Assembly: GCF_001482365.1 (NCBI RefSeq)
Contig: NZ_CP013254.1
Location: 372,001 to 436,000, forward strand
Origin: Kocuria flava
GTDB taxonomy: Bacteria > Actinomycetota > Actinomycetes > Actinomycetales > Micrococcaceae
Reading direction: 5' to 3'
DNA length: 64,000 nucleotides
The translations under genes and the position numbers were made by a program. The notes beneath the pieces were generated by a model. It saw only the letters and a list, made by a program, of their open reading frames with translations. It made no database searches and was not told the DNA's origin. Positions within the stretch are counted from its first letter, which is position 1. Every line of letters starts with the position of its first letter. Positions 7,936-14,590 of this stretch are shown one piece after another.

Positions 7936-8865
7936 ATGGGGTCCATGACCGATCTGCAGACCTCCCCTGCCCAGCCCCTCACGGGCTCCCCCCTCGTCAA
8001 GCGCGGCCTGGCCGACATGCTCAAGGGCGGCGTCATCATGGACGTCGTCACCGCGGAGCAGGCGCGCATCGCCGAGGACTCCGGGGCCGTGGCCGTCATG
8101 GCCCTCGAGCGGGTGCCCGCCGACATCCGCGCCCAGGGCGGCGTGGCCCGCATGTCCGACCCGGACCTCATCGAGGCGATCGTGGACACCGTCTCGATCC
8201 CGGTGATGGCCAAGGCCCGCATCGGCCACTTCGTCGAGGCCCAGGTGCTCGAGCACCTCGGCGTGGACTACATCGACGAGTCCGAGGTGCTCTCCCCCGC
8301 CGACTACGTCCACCACATCGACAAGCAGCGCTTCACCGTGCCGTTCGTGTGCGGGGCGACCAACCTCGGCGAGGCCCTGCGCCGGCTGGCCGAGGGCGCG
8401 GCCATGATCCGCTCCAAGGGCGAGGCCGGCACCGGTGACGTCTCGGAGGCCACCAAGCACATCCGCACCATCCGCGGCCAGATCGCCGAGCTGCAGGGCC
8501 TGTACCGGGCCGCGCCGGACGCGCTCTACGTCAAGGCCAAGGAGCTCGCCGCGCCCTACGACATCGTCCTCGAGGTCGCCCGGACCGGGAAGCTGCCCGT
8601 GGTGCTGTTCACCGCCGGCGGCGTGGCCACCCCGGCGGACGCGGCCATGATGATGCAGCTCGGCGCCGACGGCGTGTTCGTGGGCTCCGGGATCTTCAAG
8701 TCCGGCAACCCTGCCGCCCGCGCCCAGGCCATCGTCAAGGCCACCGCCTTCTACGACGACCCCGAGAAGATCGCCGAGGCCTCCCGCGGGCTCGGCGAGG
8801 CCATGGTCGGGATCAACGTGGCCGACCTCCCGGCCCCGCACCGGCTCGCGGAGCGCGGCTGGTGA
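7936..8865 (+). CDS. pdxS: Pyridoxal 5'-phosphate synthase subunit PdxS
   Basis: The 309-residue TIM-barrel protein makes PLP from ribose 5-phosphate, glyceraldehyde 3-phosphate and ammonia supplied by PdxT. Family motifs are clear: KGGVIMDVVTAEQARIAE, AVMALERVPADIR, MAKARIGHFVEAQ and MIRSKGEAGTGD. ATG at 7936 is preferred because GGGAGG at 7923-7928 is 7 nt upstream; ATG at 7945 is an alternative. It overlaps pdxT by 4 bp, fitting the 12+12 PdxS/PdxT complex. Regulation by divergent PdxR is likely. Confidence 0.95.
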   Translation: MGSMTDLQTSPAQPLTGSPLVKRGLADMLKGGVIMDVVTAEQARIAEDSGAVAVMALERVPADIRAQGGVARMSDPDLIEAIVDTVSIPVMAKARIGHFVEAQVLEHLGVDYIDESEVLSPADYVHHIDKQRFTVPFVCGATNLGEALRRLAEGAAMIRSKGEAGTGDVSEATKHIRTIRGQIAELQGLYRAAPDALYVKAKELAAPYDIVLEVARTGKLPVVLFTAGGVATPADAAMMMQLGADGVFVGSGIFKSGNPAARAQAIVKATAFYDDPEKIAEASRGLGEAMVGINVADLPAPHRLAERGW

Positions 8866-9464
8866 GCTGCGCGCCCCGGGTCGGGGTGCTCGCCCTGCAG
8901 GGCGGGGTCGCCGAGCACGCCGCGATGCTGCGGGGCCTCGGCGCCGAGCCCGTGCTCGTGCGCACTCCGGAGCACCTCGCCGGGCTGGACGCCCTCGTGC
9001 TGCCCGGCGGGGAGTCCTCCACGATGGACCGGCTGCTGCGGCTCTTCGGGCTGCGCGAGCCGCTGCGGGCGGCGGTGCTGGGCGGGCTGCCGACCCTGGG
9101 CACGTGCGCGGGGCTGATCCTGCTCGCCGCCGCGATCGAGGACCCGGCCCCCGGCCAGCGCGGCCTCGAGGTCCTGGACGTCACGGTCGCCCGCAACGCC
9201 TTCGGCCCGCAGGCCGCCTCCGAGGAGACCGTCCTGGCCTGGGGCGAGGAGCGGGCCCCGGTGCGGGCGGCGTTCATCCGGGCGCCGGTCGTCACCCGCA
9301 CCGGTCCCGGCGTGGCGGTCCTGGCCCGTCACCGCGGGCAGGTCGTCGCGGTCGCGAGCGGCAGCGTGCTCGGGATCTCCTTCCACCCGGAGCTCACCGG
9401 GGAGACCGCGGTCCACGAGCGGCTGCTGGCCCTGGCGGCGGGACGGCGGGCCGCCGCGGCCTGA
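8862..9464 (+). CDS. pdxT: PLP synthase glutaminase subunit PdxT
   Basis: The 200-residue class I glutamine amidotransferase releases ammonia from glutamine for PdxS. The nucleophile is C82 in GTCAGLI, the oxyanion/GGESST motif lies at about residues 49-54, and the His-Glu pair is in SFHPELTG near the C-terminus, so the triad is complete. The GTG start overlaps the pdxS stop in GTGA, implying translational coupling. The Ala/Arg-rich C-terminal tail is slightly longer than usual. A 20-bp stem hairpin follows the gene. Confidence 0.95.
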   Translation: MSCAPRVGVLALQGGVAEHAAMLRGLGAEPVLVRTPEHLAGLDALVLPGGESSTMDRLLRLFGLREPLRAAVLGGLPTLGTCAGLILLAAAIEDPAPGQRGLEVLDVTVARNAFGPQAASEETVLAWGEERAPVRAAFIRAPVVTRTGPGVAVLARHRGQVVAVASGSVLGISFHPELTGETAVHERLLALAAGRRAAAA

Positions 9465-9482
9465 GCACGGGCCGCGCACCGC

Positions 9483-9536
9483 ACGCACGGGGCGGCCCCG
9501 GGAGTCCTGTCCGGACCCCGGGGCCGCCCCGTGCGT
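9483..9536. terminator. Strong hairpin after pdxST
   Basis: A perfect 20-bp GC-rich stem pairs 9483-9502 with 9517-9536 around a 14-nt loop. It lies between pdxT and the convergent stress-protein gene, so it can end transcription from both sides. No U-tract is present. Confidence 0.7.
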
Positions 9537-9550
9537 CGCGGGCCGGGCGC

Positions 9551-10438
9551 TCAGTCCTTCCGGCGGGAGGGCACGACCATCACGGGCCCGCGCCCGTCGT
9601 TGAGCACGGCCTGGGAGACCGAGCCCATGAGCAGCCCCCGGAAGCCGCCGTAACCGCGGGAGCCGACGACGAGCAGCGCCGCCGGGCGGCCGGCGTCGAC
9701 GAGCCGCTCGGTGGGCGCGCCCGAGAGCACCGCCGTGGTCACGTCCAGCCCGGGGCGGTCCGCGCGCACCGCGGCGGCGACCTGGTCGACCATCGCCTGG
9801 GCCGGGCCCACGAGCTGCTCGCGCACGGCCCGGTCCAGGTCGGCGGAGGCCGTGGGCATGCTCAGGGCCTCCGGGATCACCGTGAGCAGGACGAGGCCGA
9901 GCCCGTGGTCCTCGGCCCAGCGGGCGGCGGCCTGCACGGCGGGGTTGTCCCGGCCCAGCCGGTCCACGCCCACCACCACGCGCCCGTCGAAGGCCGTGCC
10001 CGGCCGCGGCGCCGCCCCGGGGTCCCAGCCCTCCGGCAGCACCACGACGGGGCAGGCGGCGTGCGCGGCGACCGCCGCGGAGACGGAGCCGAGCCGGCCG
10101 CGCACGCCGTGGCGGCCGCGGCGGCCGACGGCGAGCACCGCCGCGCCCCGGGACTCCTCGACGAGCACCCCGGCGGCGTCCCCGCGCTCCACGACCGCGA
10201 CCGCCTCGACACCCTGCTCCCGGGCCCGGCCCACCGCCGTGGCGGCGACCTTGTCCGCCTCCTCCTCGATCGCCTCCAGGAAGGGCCCGTACAGGCTCGG
10301 GTCCACGGCGACCGGCCGGCCCATGGACACGACCACCCGCAGCGGCGCCGCCGTGGCGGCGGCCTCGCGGACGGCCCAGTCGAGGGCGCGGTCGCTGTTC
10401 TCGGAGCCGTCGTAGCCGACGACGATCTGCGCTGCCAT
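9551..10438 (-). CDS. Universal stress protein with two UspA domains (paralogue A)
   Basis: The 295-residue protein consists of two tandem UspA domains, about residues 1-140 and 150-292. Each keeps the ATP-binding G-2X-G-9X-G-S/T signature: GRRGRHGVRGRLGS in the first and GSRGYGGFRGLLMGS in the second. The start MAAQIVVGYDGSENSDRALDWA is the usual Usp N-terminus. AGGAGG precedes ATG 10438. It is 33 bp downstream of another double-Usp gene with the same plan, so the pair looks like a duplication and is probably co-transcribed. Double-Usp proteins of actinobacteria bind ATP and are induced by hypoxia and stationary phase; the exact role is unknown. Confidence 0.9.
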   Translation of the reverse strand: MAAQIVVGYDGSENSDRALDWAVREAAATAAPLRVVVSMGRPVAVDPSLYGPFLEAIEEEADKVAATAVGRAREQGVEAVAVVERGDAAGVLVEESRGAAVLAVGRRGRHGVRGRLGSVSAAVAAHAACPVVVLPEGWDPGAAPRPGTAFDGRVVVGVDRLGRDNPAVQAAARWAEDHGLGLVLLTVIPEALSMPTASADLDRAVREQLVGPAQAMVDQVAAAVRADRPGLDVTTAVLSGAPTERLVDAGRPAALLVVGSRGYGGFRGLLMGSVSQAVLNDGRGPVMVVPSRRKD

Positions 10439-10471
10439 GGCCAGGGGACCTCCTGAGGGTCGAGGGGCGGA

Positions 10472-11428
10472 TCAGGCCGGGTGCGAGGGGACGACCATCA
10501 CGGAGCCCGTCGCGTTCTCGAGCACCGCCTGGGAGACCGAGCCCAGCAGCAGCCCGCGGAACCCGCCGATGCCCCGGGAGCCGACCACGACCAGCTCGGC
10601 GGAGTCGGTGGCGCGCATGAGGATCCGCGCCGGGCGGCCCACGAAGATGTGGTGCTCGACCTCGAGCTCGGGGTGCTCCGCGGCGATCTCGCGGGAGATC
10701 TCGGCGAGCTTCTGCTCGGCCTCGTGGAAGTAGCGGGCCTGGTTGAACTCGTCCTGGAACCAGGAGGGCGTGCCGGACAGGGCGCCGTTGACCGAGACGA
10801 GCGCGAGCTTGCTGCCGTGGCCCCGGGCGTACTCGACCGCCTGCCACAGGGCCGGGTTGCGGGCGCCGAGGGCGTCGAGGCCCACGACCACGCGCCCGGA
10901 GAAGTCGATCTCGTCGACCTTGACGGGACCGTTGGGCTCGAGGGCCATGTCCCCGCCGCCGCCGTGCCGGGCGGGGCGGTCCTCGGAGGCCTCGGGGACG
11001 ATGATGACGGGGCACTTGGCGTGGGCGGCCACGGCCGCCGAGACCGAGCCGAGCCGGCCGCGCAGGGCGCCGCCGCGGCCGCGCTTGCCCATGACCACGA
11101 GGGCGGCGCCCTCGGACTGCTCGACGATCGCCTTGGCGGCGTCGCCGCCGGCCTCGACGGTCTCGGCCTGCACCCCGGCCTGCTGGGCGAGCTCGCGGGC
11201 CTCCGCGAGGTGCTCGGCGTTCTCCTTCGTCACCGCCTCGGTGAAGCGCTGCTCCAGGCCGGGGTCGCCCACGCCGATGACCGGGTAGGCGCCGACGAGC
11301 CGGACGGGCAGCTCGAGCGCACGGGCCTCCTCGAGCGCCCGCTGGAGGGCGTGGCGGGCCTGGTCGGAGCCGTCGATGCCCACGATCACGGCGGAGGTCT
11401 GGTTGTTGTCGCGAGGCGCAGTAGTCAT
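10472..11428 (-). CDS. Universal stress protein with two UspA domains (paralogue B)
   Basis: The 318-residue protein has two UspA domains (about 12-150 and 175-315). ATP-binding signatures are GKRGRGGALRGRLGS and GSRGIGGFRGLLLGS. The segment PVIIVPEAS ends domain 1, and a 20-residue Gly/His-rich insertion links the domains. It shares whole motifs with the downstream gene, such as GRLGSVSAAVAAHA, which argues for tandem duplication. It is the first gene of the pair, starting at ATG 11428. Cytoplasmic ATP-binding stress protein; no specific partner can be named. Confidence 0.9.
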   Translation of the reverse strand: MTTAPRDNNQTSAVIVGIDGSDQARHALQRALEEARALELPVRLVGAYPVIGVGDPGLEQRFTEAVTKENAEHLAEARELAQQAGVQAETVEAGGDAAKAIVEQSEGAALVVMGKRGRGGALRGRLGSVSAAVAAHAKCPVIIVPEASEDRPARHGGGGDMALEPNGPVKVDEIDFSGRVVVGLDALGARNPALWQAVEYARGHGSKLALVSVNGALSGTPSWFQDEFNQARYFHEAEQKLAEISREIAAEHPELEVEHHIFVGRPARILMRATDSAELVVVGSRGIGGFRGLLLGSVSQAVLENATGSVMVVPSHPA

Positions 11429-11491
11429 GGTCGCATCGTAGGTGATCCGCGCTACGTTCCCGGTCCGGATGCGCCGTTGTTACCGGTCCGG

Positions 11492-12844
11492 TCAGCGGGC
11501 GGCGGCGGTCAGCCACGCGTCGGAGCGGGCGCGCAGGCCGAGGGTGAGCGCCCGGGCCCCCATGTAGCCGCCGGCGTAGGCCGTCCACAGCCACACGAGG
11601 CCCGCGGTCCCGTCCCCGCCGCGGGCGGCGACGAGGCCCAGCAGCGGCAGGTAGAGCACGAGGTTGAGCACCCCGGCGAGGGCGAGGTAGCGGGCGTCGC
11701 CGGCGCCGATGAGCACGCCGTCGAGGACGAAGACGTAGGAGGCCAGCGGCTGGCCGACGGCGACGACGACGAGGGCCGCCGCGAACAGCGCCTGCACCGC
11801 GGGGTCGGGGCTGAGCAGGAAGCCCAGGCGGGTCCCGACCAGTGCCACGAGCACGCCCGTGACCACGCCGAAGCTCAGCCCCCACAGCACGAGCCGGTCC
11901 ATCAGCTCGCGCACCGCGCGCCGCCCCGCCGGGTCGCGCAGGTCCCGGGCCCCGGTCTCGCGGCCCAGCAGCGCCTGCGCGGCGATCGCCAGGGCGTCCA
12001 GGGCGAAGGCGAGGAAGTTGAAGACGGTGAGCACGAGCTGGTGCGCGGCGAGGTTCTCGGCCCCCTGGCCGGTGACCACGAGCAGGGTGGTCACGATCGC
12101 CACGCGCAGGGAGACGGTGCGCAGCATCAGCCACGACCCCACGGTCAGGTGGGCGCGGACCCGGGCCGGGCTCGTGGCGGCCCCGACCCCCTCCGCCCGG
12201 GCCAGCCGCACGACGATGCGCAGGTAGGCCAGGGCCATGGCCCACTGCACCGCCGAGGTGCCCAGGGCGGCGCCCGCCACCCCGAGGCCCGCCCCGTGGA
12301 CGAGCACGAGGTTCAGCCCGGCGTTGGCCGCGGCCCCCACCCCGGCGATGACCAGCGGGGTGCGGGTGTCCTGCAGGCCTCGCAGCACCCCCGTGGCGGC
12401 GAGCACGAGCAGCATCGCGGGCAGGCCCGGCAGGGACCAGAGCAGGTAGGTGACGGCGTGGTCGAGCACGGCCCCGCTCGCGCCCGTGGCCGCGAGCAGC
12501 GGCCGGCCCAGCACCGCGCCGGCCCCGGCGAGGAGCACGCCCAGCCCCGCGGCGACCCACATCCCGTCCCGGCCCACGGCGAGCGCCTCCCCGAGCCGGC
12601 CGGCGCCGAGGTGGCGGGCCACCGCCGGCGTCGTGGAGTAGGCCAGGAAGACCATCAGCCCCACGACCGTCTGCACCACGGTCGCCGCGACACCGACGCC
12701 GGCGAGCTGCGGGGTGCCGAGGTGGCCGACGATCGCCGAGTCGGCGAGCAGGAACAGCGGCTCGGCCACGAGCGCGCCGAAGGCGGGCACGGCCAGGGCC
12801 AGGATCTGCCGGTTGAGACCGCGGGGGCGGGAGGTGGTGGTCAC
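11492..12844 (-). CDS. MATE-family efflux transporter (DinF-like)
   Basis: The 450-residue membrane protein has the twelve-helix MATE pattern and the DinF-branch N-terminus ILALAVPAFGALVAEPLFLLADSAIVGHLGT. The typical PGLPAMLLVLAATGVLRGLQDTRTPL motif lies in the middle of the first half. Such proteins export drugs or metabolites using a sodium or proton gradient. ATG at 12844 is used. It is a single gene between the stress-protein pair and an S4-domain gene, with no regulator beside it, so the substrate is unknown. Confidence 0.88.
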   Translation of the reverse strand: MTTTSRPRGLNRQILALAVPAFGALVAEPLFLLADSAIVGHLGTPQLAGVGVAATVVQTVVGLMVFLAYSTTPAVARHLGAGRLGEALAVGRDGMWVAAGLGVLLAGAGAVLGRPLLAATGASGAVLDHAVTYLLWSLPGLPAMLLVLAATGVLRGLQDTRTPLVIAGVGAAANAGLNLVLVHGAGLGVAGAALGTSAVQWAMALAYLRIVVRLARAEGVGAATSPARVRAHLTVGSWLMLRTVSLRVAIVTTLLVVTGQGAENLAAHQLVLTVFNFLAFALDALAIAAQALLGRETGARDLRDPAGRRAVRELMDRLVLWGLSFGVVTGVLVALVGTRLGFLLSPDPAVQALFAAALVVVAVGQPLASYVFVLDGVLIGAGDARYLALAGVLNLVLYLPLLGLVAARGGDGTAGLVWLWTAYAGGYMGARALTLGLRARSDAWLTAAAR

Positions 12845-12898
12845 CGGACCAGGCTAGCGACCCGCCCCGACCCCGCCTCTCCCCCGCCCCCGAGCGCT

Positions 12899-12990
12899 CC
12901 TCCCGCGGGATCCCCCGCCGGCCGCGGGCCCCCACGCCCGCGGCGGGGCCGGCGCGAGGCCGCGCGGCGGCCGGGGGATCCCGCGGGAGG
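12899..12990. terminator. Long inverted repeat after the S4-domain gene
   Basis: Perfect 19-nt arms, 12899-12917 and 12972-12990, enclose a 54-nt GC-rich loop that can fold further. It lies directly after the minus-strand S4-domain gene and upstream of the MATE start, so it fits a terminator for the former. The right arm, with its GGGATCCCGCG core, resembles sequence at 20934-20957, also just downstream of a minus-strand gene. Confidence 0.5.
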
Positions 12991-13002
12991 GGCGGGAGGG
13001 GG

Positions 13003-13380
13003 TCACAGGCCGCGGAGGCGGTCCGTCTCCCGGCGGTCCTTCTTCGTCGGCCGGCCCGCGCCCCGCTCGCGGCGGGGCACGGCCGCGTGCAGGGCCGGCG
13101 TGCGGGGCGGGCTGCGGTCCACGTAGGCCTGCGCGGCCACGGGCGCCCCCACCCGCTTGGTCAGAAGCCGCACGACCTCGAGCACCTGCTCGTGGCCGGG
13201 CCGGCGCACGCTCACCCGCTGGCCCGGCCGCACCGGCTGGGCGGCCTTGACCGAGGTCCCGTCGATCTTCACGTGCCCGGCCCGGCACGCCGCGGTGGCG
13301 GCGGAGCGGGTCCTGAACACGCGCACCGCCCACAGCCACACGTCCACGCGCACGGTGGCCGGCGCCTCCGTCGTCGTCAT
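13003..13380 (-). CDS. S4-domain RNA-binding protein (Hsp15-like)
   Basis: The 125-residue protein carries an S4 RNA-binding fold at about residues 10-70 (VRVDVWLWAVRVFRTRSAATAACRAG, then HVKIDGTSVKAAQPV) and a basic, probably unstructured C-terminus. Hsp15 homologues bind stalled 50S subunits with attached peptidyl-tRNA. ATG at 13380 is preferred over longer in-frame readings because GGAGG lies 5 nt upstream and the S4 domain begins at once. It is divergent from the binding-protein gene at 13507. Family membership is clear; the Hsp15 role in this lineage is inferred. Confidence 0.85.
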   Translation of the reverse strand: MTTTEAPATVRVDVWLWAVRVFRTRSAATAACRAGHVKIDGTSVKAAQPVRPGQRVSVRRPGHEQVLEVVRLLTKRVGAPVAAQAYVDRSPPRTPALHAAVPRRERGAGRPTKKDRRETDRLRGL

Positions 13381-13506
13381 CTCGCCTCCGTCCCCGAAAG
13401 TGGTGCACGCCACAGCGGGCACCGGATTGCCCATACACTGAAGCACATTCACCGGCCGGCCGCGGCCCCCGCCCGGTCCGCCACCGCCCGACGGAAGGAC
13501 AGTTCC

Positions 13507-14394
13507 ATGACCAGACCCGCACAGCGCCGGACCCGCGGGACCCTGTCCCTGCTCGCCGTCTCCGCGCTCGCGCTCAGCGCCTGCGCCGGCGGCGGCGGGG
13601 AGGAGGAAGGCGGCGGCGAGGCCGGCGGCGGGGAGGTGCAGCTGATCAACGAGGGCACCCTCACGGTCTGCTCGGACATCCCCTACCGCCCGTTCGAGTA
13701 CACGGAGGACGGCGAGACGGTCGGCTTCGACGTCGACCTGGTCAACGCGATCGCCGAGGACATGGGCGTGGAGACCGAGTTCATCCGCACCTCGTTCGAG
13801 GGCATCCAGTCCGGCGTGGCCCTGGACTCCGACCAGTGCGACCTCGCGGCCTCGGGGATGACCATCAACGAGGAGCGGGAGTCCGTCATGGACTTCTCCG
13901 AGCCCTACCTCGACGACAACCTGGCCCTGCTCGTGACCCCGGACTCCGGCATCCAGGGGGTCGGCGACGTCGCCGGCAAGCGCATCGGCGTGCAGCAGGC
14001 CACCACCGGCGAGGCCCAGGCGCAGGAGAACGGCGCCGAGGTCGTCCAGTACGAGGACTCGGCGCTGATGATCCAGGGGCTCAACACCGGCGACGTCGAG
14101 GGTGTGATCGGCAACATCTCCGTGATGGGCCCGGCCATCACCGACAACCCGGACCTGCGCCTGGTCGAGGAGATCGAGACGGGCGAGCAGCTGGGCCTGG
14201 CCGTGAAGACCGGCAACACCGCGCTGCTGGAGCAGGTCGACCGGTCCCTGGCCACCATGAAGGAGGACGGCAGCCTCGCCGAGCTCGAGGCGAAGTGGCT
14301 TGGCACCGGCGAGGCCGCCGGCGGCAGCACCGGGGAGCCCACCGGCGCGAGCACCGCCGACCCGGGGGCCACGGCGGAGCCCACCGCCGGCTGA
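13507..14394 (+). CDS. ABC transporter substrate-binding lipoprotein, polar amino acid type
   Basis: The 295-residue protein has a lipoprotein signal peptide with lipobox LSAC (Cys near residue 22), then an acidic Gly-rich linker and an SBP_bac_3 domain (TLTVCSDIPYRPFEYTEDGETVGFDVDLV, FSEPYLDDNLALLV, ATTGEAQA). This fold binds polar amino acids or similar solutes outside the membrane. A low-complexity Gly/Ser/Thr/Ala/Pro tail follows the domain. No permease or ATPase gene is adjacent, so its transporter partners lie elsewhere or are shared. A 16-bp hairpin ends the gene. Confidence 0.87.
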   Translation: MTRPAQRRTRGTLSLLAVSALALSACAGGGGEEEGGGEAGGGEVQLINEGTLTVCSDIPYRPFEYTEDGETVGFDVDLVNAIAEDMGVETEFIRTSFEGIQSGVALDSDQCDLAASGMTINEERESVMDFSEPYLDDNLALLVTPDSGIQGVGDVAGKRIGVQQATTGEAQAQENGAEVVQYEDSALMIQGLNTGDVEGVIGNISVMGPAITDNPDLRLVEEIETGEQLGLAVKTGNTALLEQVDRSLATMKEDGSLAELEAKWLGTGEAAGGSTGEPTGASTADPGATAEPTAG

Positions 14395-14433
14395 GCCGCC
14401 CGGCCCGGGCCGCCCGGGTGTGAGCACCGCCAC

Positions 14434-14470
14434 GGACGCCGTGGCCCGCGCGGGGCGGGCCACGGCGTCC
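14434..14470. terminator. Hairpin between convergent binding-protein and permease genes
   Basis: A perfect 16-bp stem pairs 14434-14449 with 14455-14470 around a 5-nt loop. It lies in the 196-bp gap between two convergent genes and can act on both strands. The rest of the gap shows no gene. Confidence 0.7.
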
Positions 14471-14590
14471 CGCTCCCGCCGCACCGGGACCGTGCACGCC
14501 CCGCTGCACCCGTCCACCGACCACGTCGCGGTCCTGCCCGCGCTCGCCGGCCCGCCGGGCCCGCGCGGCACGGAGCCGGCCGTGCCGGGA

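Noticed and set aside
10457..10470. CGAGGGGCGG near the end of a Usp gene as a fifth palindromic copy
   Set aside because: Only the first 10 bases match and there is no complementary arm; a similar partial match at 60625 also lacks the partner arm.
8751..12935. Minus-strand open frame of 1394 codons
   Set aside because: It crosses pdxT, both Usp genes and the MATE gene in other frames and reads as low-complexity Arg/Gly/Pro protein; the real genes in their own frames have complete domains.
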